A stretch of DNA of 30,913 nucleotides from CBFGTJ01 sp965651815 (GTDB lineage Bacteria > Actinomycetota > Acidimicrobiia > Acidimicrobiales > Microtrichaceae): NCBI GenBank assembly GCA_965651815.1, contig CBFGTJ010000015.1, positions 1-30,913 of the forward strand, written 5' to 3'. Shown one piece after another: positions 1-7,870 of the stretch. The position numbers were made by a program, and so were the translations under genes. The notes beneath the pieces are model-generated. The model searched no databases. It was given only the letters and a program-made list of their open reading frames with translations, and was not told the origin of the DNA. Within the stretch, counting starts at the first letter, position 1. Each line of letters starts with the position of its first letter.

Positions 1-1377
1 CACGTCGACGTCAGCGACACGCTGTCGTCGGGGTGGCGCGCGGGCATCCAGCGGGTCGTGGTGCAGCTCGTCGACCACCTGCGGCGCGTCGACGGGCTCG
101 AGGTGGTGCCCGTCGCGTGGTCCCGCGACCTGCAGGGCCACCGCCGCCTCCGCCCGGACGAGCTCGACGACCTCCTCGGCCCGGCCACCGCGGCACGCCG
201 CCGGCCCGGCGCCGCGCCGACCCCCACCGGCCTGCGCGCCGTGGCTGCCACGGCCGTCGCCCAGGTGCGGCGGGCGCTGCGCTTCGCGCTGCGGGTCGCG
301 GTGCTCGTCCTCGTCGTGGCGCGGGTGAAGGACCCGGTGCGCGACGCGCTGCGCTGGCTCTCCCTGCACACGGTCCACCGTGACCACCGGGAACTGGCGG
401 TGGGGGAGCTCCCGGCCGGGTCGGTCCTGCTCGAGCTCGACACCGTCTGGAACCAGACCTGGGTCGACCGCGACCGGCTCTACCGGCAACTGCGGGACCG
501 CGGCGTGCACGTCGCGGTGCTCGTGTACGACCTGCTCCCGCTCGAGCACCCGGAGTGGTTCGAGCGGTCGCTGGTCGAGGTGTTCGACACCACCCTGACC
601 CTGCAGGCCCGCCACGCGGAGCTCGTCATGGCGATCTCCGAGGCCACCGCGGCGTCCTTCGTGGACTGGTCGCGCCGCCGGGGCCTCGAGCCCCCGGAGC
701 CCGTCGTCATCCCGCTGGGCGCCGACGCCACGAGCCCTCGGACCGCCCGTCCGGTGGCGCTGCCGCCCGGTGTCCTGCCCGGCAGGTACGTGCTGGTCGT
801 GGGCACGGTCGAGCCCCGCAAGAACCACGCCGTGCTGATCGACGCGTTCGAGCGGCTCGCCGAGCGCGCACCGGGGGTCCAGCTGGTCGTCGTCGGCCGG
901 GCCGGCTGGGAGAACGACGCGGTGGTGCGCCGGCTCGAGACCCACCCGCTCGCCGGGACGAGGCTGCACTGGTTCCGCGACGCCGACGACGCGCTGCTGT
1001 CGAGGCTCTACGACGAGGCCCTCGTCGTCGCGGTGCCCTCGGCGACCGAGGGCTTCGGGCTGCCGGTGATCGAGGCGTTCCTCCACGGCATCCCGGTGGT
1101 CGCGTCCGACCGCGGCGCCCTGCCCGAGGCGGGGGGTGGGCTGGCCGAGTACGTCGCCCCCGACGACGTCGCCGGTTGGGTCGACGCGCTGGCACGCCAC
1201 GTCGAGGATCCCCGCCACAACCGGGCGCGACGCGACGCCCTGAGGGCATATCGACCACCGACGTGGAGCGACGCCGCACACCGCGTCGCGTCGGTCCTCC
1301 GGGCCGAGTTCGCGGCGCCACGCGGCACACCGAAAACTGCGTCCGGTGGGGGTGGAACCGGCGAGGTCTTCTCGTAG
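1..1377 (+). CDS. GT4-family glycosyltransferase, 5' end cut off by the window
   Basis: Transfers a sugar from an activated donor to a glycan or lipid acceptor in the cytoplasm; donor and acceptor cannot be read from the sequence. The frame is open from base 1 and the first residues (HVDVSDTLSSGWRAGIQRV) already look like the N-terminal acceptor-side motif of this family, so the true start lies upstream and the GTG at 58 is internal. Visible residues 92-108 form a hydrophobic patch that may touch the membrane. The C-terminal donor-binding Rossmann domain is clear: VVGTVEPRKNH at about 266-276 and EGFGLPVIEAF at about 350-360, the latter holding the GT4 E-x7-E motif. The last 15 residues are Gly-rich and look unstructured. 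The stop TAG overlaps the proposed -10 box of the next gene. Confidence 0.9.
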   Translation, partial: HVDVSDTLSSGWRAGIQRVVVQLVDHLRRVDGLEVVPVAWSRDLQGHRRLRPDELDDLLGPATAARRRPGAAPTPTGLRAVAATAVAQVRRALRFALRVAVLVLVVARVKDPVRDALRWLSLHTVHRDHRELAVGELPAGSVLLELDTVWNQTWVDRDRLYRQLRDRGVHVAVLVYDLLPLEHPEWFERSLVEVFDTTLTLQARHAELVMAISEATAASFVDWSRRRGLEPPEPVVIPLGADATSPRTARPVALPPGVLPGRYVLVVGTVEPRKNHAVLIDAFERLAERAPGVQLVVVGRAGWENDAVVRRLETHPLAGTRLHWFRDADDALLSRLYDEALVVAVPSATEGFGLPVIEAFLHGIPVVASDRGALPEAGGGLAEYVAPDDVAGWVDALARHVEDPRHNRARRDALRAYRPPTWSDAAHRVASVLRAEFAAPRGTPKTASGGGGTGEVFS

Positions 1378-1380
1378 GCT
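1375..1380 (+). promoter_or_regulatory. -10 box TAGGCT of a leaderless-type promoter
   Basis: TAGGCT fits TANNNT and ends 8 bases before the ATG at 1389. No Shine-Dalgarno sequence precedes that ATG. It overlaps the stop codon of the upstream gene. No -35 element is recognisable. Confidence 0.45.
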
Positions 1381-1388
1381 CGAACGCC

Positions 1389-2876
1389 ATGCACACCACG
1401 CTCCCCACGCGTCGGCGTGTGCTCCGGCTCGCCGCGGTCGCCTTCGCCGCTGGACTCGTGATGTCGGTCGCGCCGCTCCCGAACTGGTCGTTCGTCCCCG
1501 TCGCCTCCGCCACCGTCGAACCCCTGGGCCGGCTCCGGCCCATGTCGCCGGTGGCCGTCGCCGCGCTCGCGGACGAGGTCGCCGAGGCCGCCGCGGACGT
1601 GCCCCGGGTCTCCGCGCTCGAGGAGCGCACCGACTCGTTCCGGATGATCGGCGTCGCGCTCGAGGAGGAGCCCGACGAGCCCGTGCTCGTGCGGGTCCTC
1701 GACGAGGACGGCACCTGGGGCGAGTGGAACGAGCTCGAGATCGACGCCGACAAGGGCCCGGACCCGGGCACACCCGAGGCCCGTGCGGCCGCGGAGGCCG
1801 CCGGCCGCGTCGTGAGCGAGCCGCTGTGGGTCGGCGAGGCCCGGGGCTACGAGATCAGCCTGGCGGGCGACGACGCGGACGGCGCCGAGGTGGCGCTGGT
1901 GCGCGAGGAGGTGCGCCGCACCCTCACCGACGCGGTGCCCCTCGCGGAGGCGGCCCTCCCCGCGCCGTTCGGCATCAACTCGCGTGCCTCCTGGGGTGCC
2001 CGCGCCCCGAAGGACACCCCGTCGATCGCACGGGACGGGCTGAAGCTCGCGGTGGTGCACCACACCGCCGGGACCAACAACTACTCGGCGGCGCAGGTGC
2101 CCTCGATCATCCGGTCCATGCAGGCGTTCCACATGGACACGAACGGGTGGTCCGACCTCGGCTACAACTTCGTCGTCGACAAGTTCGGCGGCATCTGGGA
2201 GGGGCGGGCCGGCGGCACCGCGAACGCCGTGGTCGGCGCGCACGCCGCGGGCTTCAACACCGGCTCGGTCGGCGTGTCGGTCATGGGCAACTACTCCGGC
2301 CAGTACGCGTCCAGCGCCGCGCTCGAAGCGGTGAGCAGGGTGGTCGGGTACCGCCTCCAGGAGTACGGCGCCCACCCGCAGCACCGCGTCAACTTCACCT
2401 CCGGCGGCGGCACCAAGTACCCGGCCGGCAAGGTGGTGAACCTGCCCCGGGTGATCGGGCACCGCGACGTCGGGCAGACGGCGTGCCCCGGCCTCATCTA
2501 CAACAACCTCGGATCGATCCGGAACCGGGCCGCGCAGTGGTACCAGCTGATGGAGGCCGTCGCGACGCCCCGTGGGTCGATCGACAGCGTGAAGGTCACG
2601 GGCAACCGCGTCGACGTGGTCGGCTGGGCCGTCGACCCCGACGTGCCGCAGCCCGCACGGGTGCACGTCGTGCTCGCCGGCCGGCTCCAGGAGGTGCAGG
2701 CCAACGGCTACCGCCCCGACGTGGGCCGCGCGTACCCGGGCGTCGGCGACCACCGCGGGTGGGGCGCGGGGTTCAGCGGGCTGCCGAAGGGCAGGCACCG
2801 GCTCTGCGTCACCGTCATCAACCAGGGCGAGGGGAACGACAAGCTGCTCGGCTGCCAGGACGTCGTCGTCAAGTGA
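1389..2876 (+). CDS. Secreted PGRP/N-acetylmuramoyl-L-alanine amidase-like protein
   Basis: A 495-residue exported protein with a type-2 amidase/PGRP fold, expected to bind or cleave the lactyl-peptide bond of peptidoglycan outside the membrane. The N-terminus (TRRRVLRLAAVAFAAG) is a signal peptide with a twin-arginine-like start, so Tat export is possible. Residues about 45-190 are an acidic region of unknown function. The amidase domain spans about 200-385. Zinc ligands by comparison with T7 lysozyme are H224 (VVHHTAG), H358 (GHRD) and C366 (TACPG); the eight-residue H-to-C spacing is the same as in T7 lysozyme. Y259 (LGYNF) matches the catalytic tyrosine. All key residues are present, so activity is expected. 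Residues about 410-495 (WAVDP... to the end) form a small beta-rich domain that I believe recurs in actinobacterial secreted proteins. The ATG at 1389 is chosen because the signal peptide begins there. Confidence 0.9.
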   Translation: MHTTLPTRRRVLRLAAVAFAAGLVMSVAPLPNWSFVPVASATVEPLGRLRPMSPVAVAALADEVAEAAADVPRVSALEERTDSFRMIGVALEEEPDEPVLVRVLDEDGTWGEWNELEIDADKGPDPGTPEARAAAEAAGRVVSEPLWVGEARGYEISLAGDDADGAEVALVREEVRRTLTDAVPLAEAALPAPFGINSRASWGARAPKDTPSIARDGLKLAVVHHTAGTNNYSAAQVPSIIRSMQAFHMDTNGWSDLGYNFVVDKFGGIWEGRAGGTANAVVGAHAAGFNTGSVGVSVMGNYSGQYASSAALEAVSRVVGYRLQEYGAHPQHRVNFTSGGGTKYPAGKVVNLPRVIGHRDVGQTACPGLIYNNLGSIRNRAAQWYQLMEAVATPRGSIDSVKVTGNRVDVVGWAVDPDVPQPARVHVVLAGRLQEVQANGYRPDVGRAYPGVGDHRGWGAGFSGLPKGRHRLCVTVINQGEGNDKLLGCQDVVVK

Positions 2877-2896
2877 GGCGTCCGCGGACCGTCTGC

Positions 2897-2902
2897 TAGA
2901 AC
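2897..2902 (+). promoter_or_regulatory. Possible -10 box TAGAAC before the rhamnose genes
   Basis: TAGAAC is one mismatch from TANNNT and ends 8 bases before the GTG at 2911, with no Shine-Dalgarno sequence between. A 10-base perfect palindrome (GTCCGCGGAC, 2880-2889) lies just upstream and could be an operator, but palindromes this short are common in GC-rich DNA. Confidence 0.35.
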
Positions 2903-2910
2903 GGCCCACC

Positions 2911-4020
2911 GTGAAGGGCCTCATTCTCTCCGGCGGGGCGGGCACGAGGCTGCGGCCCATCACGCACACCAGCGCCAAGCAGCTCGTACCCGTCGCCAAC
3001 AAGCCGATCCTGTTCTACGGCATCGAGGACATGGTCGCCGCGGGCATCACCGACATCGGCATCATCGTCGGTGAGACGGCGGACGAGATCCGGGCCGCCG
3101 TCGGCGACGGCTCCCGCTGGGGCATCGACGTCACCTACATCCCCCAGGACGAGCCGCGGGGCCTGGCCCACTGCGTGCTCATCGCGCGCGACTTCCTCGG
3201 CGACGACGACTTCGTCATGTACCTCGGCGACAACCTGCTGCGGCAGGGCATCACCGAGTTCGTGGAGGCGTTCGAGGCGGACCGTCGCGCCGCGTCGTCA
3301 CCGACGCTCCACGACGACGCGCCGAAGGCCCCCTCCGCGCAGATCCTGCTCACCCGGGTGCACGACCCCGAGCGGTTCGGCGTCGCGGCGCTCGACGAGG
3401 AGGGCCACGTGGTGCGGCTCGTCGAGAAGCCGAAGGACCCGCCGTCCGACCTGGCGCTCGTCGGCGTGTACCTGTTCGACCCGTCGGTGCACGAGGCGGT
3501 CCGCCAGATCCGCCCCTCCGCCCGGGGCGAGCTCGAGATCACCGACGCCATCCAGTGGCTGATCGACCACGGCCACAAGGTCCGCCACGAGGTCCTCGAC
3601 GGCTGGTGGAAGGACACCGGCAAGCTCGAGCCGCTGCTCGAGGGCAACCGGTTGGTGCTGGAGACGATCGAGCCGAGCATCGAGGGCACCGTCGACGAGC
3701 AGTCCCGGATCGAGGGTCGGGTCGTCGTGCAGAAGGGTGCGGAGATCGTGAACTCCCACATCCGGGGACCCGCGATCATCGGCGAGCGCACCCGGATCGT
3801 CGACAGCTACGTGGGGCCCTACACCTCGGTGCACCACGACTGCCTGATCCGCTCCACCGAGCTGGAGCACTCGATCATCCTCGAGGAGTCCCAGATCCTC
3901 GACCTGCCCCGGGTCATCGACTCGCTCGTCGGCAAGCAGGTCGTCGCCCGCCGCAGCGACGCCCGCCCCTCGGCCATCCGGCTGATGCTGGGCGACCACT
4001 CGCGGATCGAGGTCGTGTGA
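2911..4020 (+). CDS. rmlA: Glucose-1-phosphate thymidylyltransferase, long (StrD-like) form
   Basis: Joins dTTP and glucose-1-phosphate to give dTDP-glucose, the first step towards dTDP-L-rhamnose. The 369-residue protein has the nucleotidyltransferase signature LSGGAGTRLRP (6-16), the conserved lysine of AKQLVPV (K23), LGDN (105-108) with the metal-binding aspartate, and VEKPK (171-175). Residues about 250-345 carry hexapeptide-like repeats of a left-handed beta helix, which marks the long form (StrD-type and archaeal enzymes) rather than the ~290-residue RmlA of enterobacteria. An insert of about 18 residues (124-141, RRAASSP...KAP) sits between the LGDN region and the next beta strand. The GTG at 2911 is chosen because MKGLILSGG is the usual N-terminus. 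The TGA overlaps the next ATG by one base, so translation is probably coupled. No substrate test is visible; a UTP-using or different sugar-1-phosphate enzyme is less likely given the rmlB and rmlD neighbours. Confidence 0.92.
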   Translation: MKGLILSGGAGTRLRPITHTSAKQLVPVANKPILFYGIEDMVAAGITDIGIIVGETADEIRAAVGDGSRWGIDVTYIPQDEPRGLAHCVLIARDFLGDDDFVMYLGDNLLRQGITEFVEAFEADRRAASSPTLHDDAPKAPSAQILLTRVHDPERFGVAALDEEGHVVRLVEKPKDPPSDLALVGVYLFDPSVHEAVRQIRPSARGELEITDAIQWLIDHGHKVRHEVLDGWWKDTGKLEPLLEGNRLVLETIEPSIEGTVDEQSRIEGRVVVQKGAEIVNSHIRGPAIIGERTRIVDSYVGPYTSVHHDCLIRSTELEHSIILEESQILDLPRVIDSLVGKQVVARRSDARPSAIRLMLGDHSRIEVV

Positions 4021-4586
4021 TGGCCGAGGTCGTCCCCTCCGAGGTGATCGACGGGGTGCTGCTCGTGCACCCGACCGTGCACGGCGACGAGCGCGGGTTC
4101 TTCGTCGAGACCTACCGGCGGGAGTGGTTCCCCCGGGCCCGGGAGATGGTGCAGGGCAACCGCGGCGACCGGGTCGCCGGGTGCCTCGTCGGCCTGCACT
4201 ACCACCTCCACCAGGCGGACTACTGGTACGTGCCCCGGGGGCACGCACGCGTGGTGCTGCACGACCTGCGGACCGGGTCGCCGACCGACGGGGCGACGCT
4301 GCACCTCGACCTGGGCGAGGTCGACGGCGGCCCGAACAACCACCTCGGCGTGTACATCCCGCCGGGGGTGGCACACGGGTTCGCGAGCCTGACCGACATG
4401 ACGATCACCTACCTGGTGGACGGCTACTACAACCCCGCGGACGAGCTCGGCGTGGCCTGGGACGACCCCGACATCGGGGCGGACTGGGGCGTCACCGACC
4501 CGATCCTGTCCGAGCGGGACCGGAACAACCCCCGCCGCTCCGAGCTGCTGCCGCAGTGGCAGCCGCACGGGCTGCTGCGATCCTGA
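4020..4586 (+). CDS. rmlC: dTDP-4-dehydrorhamnose 3,5-epimerase-like cupin protein
   Basis: A 188-residue RmlC-type cupin, expected to epimerise dTDP-4-keto-6-deoxyglucose at C3 and C5. It matches the family along its length: HGDERGFFVETY (21-32), GLHY with the catalytic histidine H60, HDLRTGSPT with D82, IPPGVAHGF (113-121), and a GYYNP tyrosine (Y136/Y137). It departs from canonical RmlC at two active-site positions. The arginine of the RGLH motif is V57, and the lysine of the GKLV motif is replaced by the aromatic stretch DYWYV (67-71). Position between rmlA and rmlB, with the start overlapping the rmlA stop by one base (TGATG), supports the epimerase role. A related keto-sugar isomerase or one-site epimerase remains possible. 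Confidence 0.78.
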   Translation: MAEVVPSEVIDGVLLVHPTVHGDERGFFVETYRREWFPRAREMVQGNRGDRVAGCLVGLHYHLHQADYWYVPRGHARVVLHDLRTGSPTDGATLHLDLGEVDGGPNNHLGVYIPPGVAHGFASLTDMTITYLVDGYYNPADELGVAWDDPDIGADWGVTDPILSERDRNNPRRSELLPQWQPHGLLRS

Positions 4587-4587
4587 C

Positions 4588-4593
4588 GGGAGG
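4588..4593 (+). promoter_or_regulatory. Shine-Dalgarno GGGAGG for rmlB
   Basis: GGGAGG lies six bases before the GTG at 4600 and fixes that start. It contrasts with the transcription-unit first genes, most of which lack such a site. Confidence 0.7.
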
Positions 4594-4599
4594 CGGACC

Positions 4600-5568
4600 G
4601 TGCGACTGTTCGTGACCGGCGGCGCCGGCTTCATCGGGTCCAACTACGTGCACCACGTGCTGAGGAACACCGACGACTCGGTCACGGTGTTCGACGCGCT
4701 GACCTACGCGGGCAACCGCGCCAACCTCGCCGAGGTGGAGGGCGACCCGCGGTTCACCTTCGTGCACGGCGACATCTGCGACCGCGAGGCGGTCGGCGCG
4801 GCGCTCCCCGGCCACGACGCCGTGGTGCACTTCGCCGCCGAGAGCCACGTCGACCGGTCGCTGCTCGACCCGGACGTGTTCGTGCGCACCAACTGCTCCG
4901 GCACCAACGTGATGTGCGACGTCGCCCACCAGCTCGGGGTGGAGCGCTTCGTGCACATCTCGACCGACGAGGTGTACGGCTCGATCGAGGAGGGCTCCTT
5001 CAGCGAGGGCGACCCGCTGGCGCCCCGGTCGCCGTACTCGGCATCGAAGGCGGGCTCGGACCTGATCGCGCTGGCCTACCACGAGACCCACGGCCTGCCG
5101 GTGGTCGTCACCCGCTCCTCGAACCAGTTCGGCCCGTACCAGTTCCCCGAGAAGCTGATCCCGTTCTTCGTCACGAACCTCGTCGAGGGTCGCAAGGTCC
5201 CGCTGTACGGGGACGGGCTGAACGTGCGCGACTGGATGTTCGTCGACGACAACTGCGCCGCGGTCGACCTGGTGCGGCGGTCGGGCCAGGTGGGCGAGAT
5301 CTACAACATCGGCGCCGGCAACGAGCTCACCAACCGTGAGGTCACCGACCGGCTGCTCGCCGCGCTCGGCAAGGACGACTCGTGGGTCGACTACGTCGAG
5401 GACCGCAAGGGCCACGACCGCCGGTACTCGATCACGACCGACAAGGTCCGGGCCCTCGGCTGGGAGCCGGCGCACGACTTCGACTCGGCGCTCGAGGAGA
5501 CCATCCGCTTCTACCTGGAGCGGCGCGACTGGTGGGAGCCGCTGCTGTCGCGGGTGCGGAACCGCTGA
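4600..5568 (+). CDS. rmlB: dTDP-glucose 4,6-dehydratase
   Basis: Converts dTDP-glucose to dTDP-4-keto-6-deoxyglucose with tightly bound NAD in the cytoplasm. The 322-residue extended short-chain dehydrogenase has the NAD-binding GGAGFIGS (7-14), the STDEVYG motif (121-127) whose D123 and E124 are the acid/base pair of dehydratases, and the catalytic YxxxK (Y146, K150 in SPYSASK). RSSNQFGPYQFPEK (about 167-180) and the NVRDW region also match RmlB. Length is slightly short of the usual 330-360 residues but no motif is missing. The GTG start has a good Shine-Dalgarno six bases upstream. It sits 13 bases after rmlC and 9 bases before rmlD, in one operon. Confidence 0.95.
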   Translation: MRLFVTGGAGFIGSNYVHHVLRNTDDSVTVFDALTYAGNRANLAEVEGDPRFTFVHGDICDREAVGAALPGHDAVVHFAAESHVDRSLLDPDVFVRTNCSGTNVMCDVAHQLGVERFVHISTDEVYGSIEEGSFSEGDPLAPRSPYSASKAGSDLIALAYHETHGLPVVVTRSSNQFGPYQFPEKLIPFFVTNLVEGRKVPLYGDGLNVRDWMFVDDNCAAVDLVRRSGQVGEIYNIGAGNELTNREVTDRLLAALGKDDSWVDYVEDRKGHDRRYSITTDKVRALGWEPAHDFDSALEETIRFYLERRDWWEPLLSRVRNR

Positions 5569-5577
5569 GGTGGCCGC

Positions 5578-6429
5578 GTGAGGATCGTCGTCACGGGGTC
5601 CCGCGGCCAGCTCGGCACGGAGCTGCTCGCGCTGCTCGGCACCCAGCCGCACCACGAGGTGCTGGGGCTCGACCTGCCGGAGCACGACCTCACCGACCGC
5701 GACCACGTGCTCGGCGTCCTCACGCAGTGGGAGCCGGACCTGGTGCTGCACTGCGCCGCGTTCACCGCGGTGGACCGCTGCGAGTCCGAGCCCGAGCTCG
5801 CGTACCGGGCCAACTGCGCCGCGACCCGGTTCGTCGCCGACGGCGCCCGCCGCGTCGGCGCGCACGTGGTGTACGTGTCGACCGACTACGTGTTCGACGG
5901 CACCAAGGACTCGCCGTACCTGGAGTGGGACCGCCCGAACCCGCAGTCGGTGTACGGGCGCACGAAGCTCGGCGGCGAGATGGAGATCGACCCCGGCTGG
6001 ACCATCGCCCGCACCTCCTGGGTGTGCAGCGCCCACGGGTCGAACATGGTGAAGACGCTGCTGCGCCTCGCCGAGGAGCGCGACACGGTCGACTTCGTCG
6101 ACGACCAGGTCGGCCACCCGACCTTCGCGTCCGACCTGGCCGCGATGGTCGCCAAGCTCGGCGTCGAGCGCGTGCCCGGGGTGTTCCACACCACCAACCA
6201 GGGCGCGGTGAGCTGGTACCAGTTCGCCCGGGAGGTGTTCGCCGCGGCGGGCCACGACCCGGACCGGGTGCGCCCGATCAGCACCGCGCAGCTGGACCCG
6301 CCACGCCCCGCGCCGCGACCGGCGAACTCCGTGCTCGCCGACCTGGCCTGGCGCGCCCACGGCTTCGAGCCGTCCCGCGACTTCCGCGAGCCCCTCGCCG
6401 AGGTCGTCGCCGCCCTCACCGCCCGCTGA
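5578..6429 (+). CDS. rmlD: dTDP-4-dehydrorhamnose reductase
   Basis: Reduces dTDP-4-keto-L-rhamnose to dTDP-L-rhamnose with NAD(P)H, the last step of the pathway. The 283-residue protein has the nucleotide-binding TGSRGQLG (6-13), the STDYVFDG motif (101-108) and the catalytic YGRTK (Y126, K130). VGHPTF, followed by a VFHTTN segment, is also typical of RmlD. The GTG at 5578 gives the family N-terminus MRIVVTGSRGQLG and is preceded by GAGG at 5567-5570, seven bases away and overlapping the rmlB stop. Together with rmlA, rmlC-like and rmlB it gives a complete rhamnose-donor set, so the glycan made here very probably contains L-rhamnose. Confidence 0.94.
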   Translation: MRIVVTGSRGQLGTELLALLGTQPHHEVLGLDLPEHDLTDRDHVLGVLTQWEPDLVLHCAAFTAVDRCESEPELAYRANCAATRFVADGARRVGAHVVYVSTDYVFDGTKDSPYLEWDRPNPQSVYGRTKLGGEMEIDPGWTIARTSWVCSAHGSNMVKTLLRLAEERDTVDFVDDQVGHPTFASDLAAMVAKLGVERVPGVFHTTNQGAVSWYQFAREVFAAAGHDPDRVRPISTAQLDPPRPAPRPANSVLADLAWRAHGFEPSRDFREPLAEVVAALTAR

Positions 6430-6446
6430 TCCGGGAGCGCTGCCGG

Positions 6447-6452
6447 TAGCCT
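6447..6452 (+). promoter_or_regulatory. -10 box TAGCCT of a leaderless promoter
   Basis: TAGCCT is followed by exactly six bases and then the ATG at 6459, so transcription would start at the start codon itself. The spacer CAGGGC is not a usable Shine-Dalgarno. This implies the reductase gene is transcribed separately from the rhamnose genes. Confidence 0.6.
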
Positions 6453-6458
6453 CAGGGC

Positions 6459-7823
6459 ATGCCGTTGCGCTTCGTGATCATCGGCGGTGGCCCCGCCGGG
6501 ACCCAGGCGGCCACCTACGCTGCACGCCTCGGTGCCGAGGTGACGCTCATCGAGCGCGACATCATCGGCGGCGCCGCGAACCTCTGGGACTGCGTGCCCT
6601 CCAAGGCGATGATCGCGAGCGGCGCCGCGCTGGACCGGATCCACGGGTCCGCTGGGATGGGCCTCTCGGTCGAGGGGGCGAGCGTCGACTTCGACGCGCT
6701 GCGGAACCGCATCACGGGCATCGTGAGCCGGCTCGAGAGCTCCAACCGGGACCTGCTCGAGAGCCAGGGCGTCCGCCTGGTGCACGGCACCGGGCGCCTC
6801 GTCGACGCGCACACCGTCGTCGCCAGCACCGAGGACGGCGAGCTGACCTTCGAGGCCGACGCGATCCTCGTCAGCACGGGCAGCCGCCCGCGCATCCCGG
6901 AGTGGGCCACCCCCGACGGGGACCGGGTGCTCACGACCCGCGACGCCTACCCGCCCAAGGAGCTGCCCGAGCACCTCGTCGTGGTGGGCTCCGGGGTGAC
7001 CGGCGTCGAGTTCGTGCACATGTTCTCGAGCTTCGGGTCCGAGATCAGCCTGATCGTCTCCCGCCAGCAGGTCCTGCCCCAGAAGGACCCGGAGGTCGCC
7101 GCGGTGCTGGAGGAGGACTTCCTGCGGCGCGGCGTGCACCTGTACAAGGGCGCCAGGGCGGTGGGGCTCGACCTGCCCGAGGACGGCGGGGTGGTCGTCC
7201 ACTGCGACGACGGCCGTGTCGTGCGCGGCAGCCACGTGCTGCTCGCCATCGGCCTCGTGCCCAACGTCGAGGGCACCGGCCTCGCCGAGGCGGGGGTGGA
7301 GATGGACGGCCCCTGGGTGCGCACCCTCGACCACCACCTCCGCACGAACGTGCCGCACATCTACGTGGCCGGCGACCTGTCCGGGAAGCTGCCCCTCGCG
7401 TCCGTCGCGTCGATGCAGGGGCGCAAGATCGCCGAGCACGTGATGGGGCTCCACAAGGTGGACCACCGGCACCTCGACTACGAGAAGGCCGCCTCGGCCA
7501 TCTTCACCGAGCCGGAGATCGCGGACGTCGGGCTCGCCGAGGCGGACGCGTTCGCCGAGGGCCGCAAGATCCGTGTGACGAAGGTCCCGTTCTCGTCCTC
7601 GGCGAAGGCGCTCATCAACGACGACCACCGCGGGTTCGTGAAGATCGTGTCGGATCCGGCCACGGGGGTCGTGCTCGGCGGGTCGATCGTGGGGCGTCAC
7701 GCGGCGGAGCTGATCTCGGTGATCGCGGTCGCGGTCACCAACCGGTTGCGGGTCACCGACATCGCGGAGAGCCTGCTCGTGCACCCCGCGCTGGCGGAGG
7801 CGCTGGCGGAGGCCGCCGAGTAG
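6459..7823 (+). CDS. LpdA-like flavoprotein disulfide-reductase homologue, probable NAD(P)H:quinone reductase
   Basis: A 454-residue class I pyridine nucleotide-disulfide oxidoreductase relative. The N-terminal FAD motif is IIGGGPAGTQAA (7-18). The NAD(P) motif VVGSGVTGVEF follows in the middle. The second FAD contact is YVAGDLSG, and the C-terminal dimerisation domain ends in LLVHPALAEAL. In lipoamide dehydrogenase and glutathione reductase the redox pair is C-x4-C before VPSK; here the first position is A40 and only C45 remains (GGAANLWDCVPSK). Loss of one cysteine is known for M. tuberculosis LpdA (Rv3303c), a quinone reductase without lipoamide activity, and the same role is the best guess. 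A genuine lipoamide dehydrogenase is ruled out by the missing cysteine. It has its own leaderless promoter and no evident link to polysaccharide synthesis. Confidence 0.85.
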   Translation: MPLRFVIIGGGPAGTQAATYAARLGAEVTLIERDIIGGAANLWDCVPSKAMIASGAALDRIHGSAGMGLSVEGASVDFDALRNRITGIVSRLESSNRDLLESQGVRLVHGTGRLVDAHTVVASTEDGELTFEADAILVSTGSRPRIPEWATPDGDRVLTTRDAYPPKELPEHLVVVGSGVTGVEFVHMFSSFGSEISLIVSRQQVLPQKDPEVAAVLEEDFLRRGVHLYKGARAVGLDLPEDGGVVVHCDDGRVVRGSHVLLAIGLVPNVEGTGLAEAGVEMDGPWVRTLDHHLRTNVPHIYVAGDLSGKLPLASVASMQGRKIAEHVMGLHKVDHRHLDYEKAASAIFTEPEIADVGLAEADAFAEGRKIRVTKVPFSSSAKALINDDHRGFVKIVSDPATGVVLGGSIVGRHAAELISVIAVAVTNRLRVTDIAESLLVHPALAEALAEAAE

Positions 7824-7830
7824 CTGCTGC

Positions 7831-7836
7831 TAACTT
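7831..7836 (+). promoter_or_regulatory. -10 box TAACTT upstream of the export operon
   Basis: TAACTT fits TANNNT. A start of transcription near 7843 would leave a leader of about 28 bases holding GAGG (7861-7864), six bases before the TTG at 7871. This would be the promoter of the long operon that runs to 18104. No -35 element is recognisable. Confidence 0.45.
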
Positions 7837-7870
7837 CGTCGGGTCCCCGACCCTGCTCCCGAGGCCGCGC

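Noticed and set aside
555..1388. In-frame upstream extension of the amidase gene into the glycosyltransferase gene
   Set aside because: The upstream part is an Arg/Pro-rich shadow, and a signal peptide begins at the ATG at 1389.
1008..3002. A long minus-strand open frame across the amidase gene
   Set aside because: It runs through three unrelated plus-strand features and has no domain; a compositional shadow.
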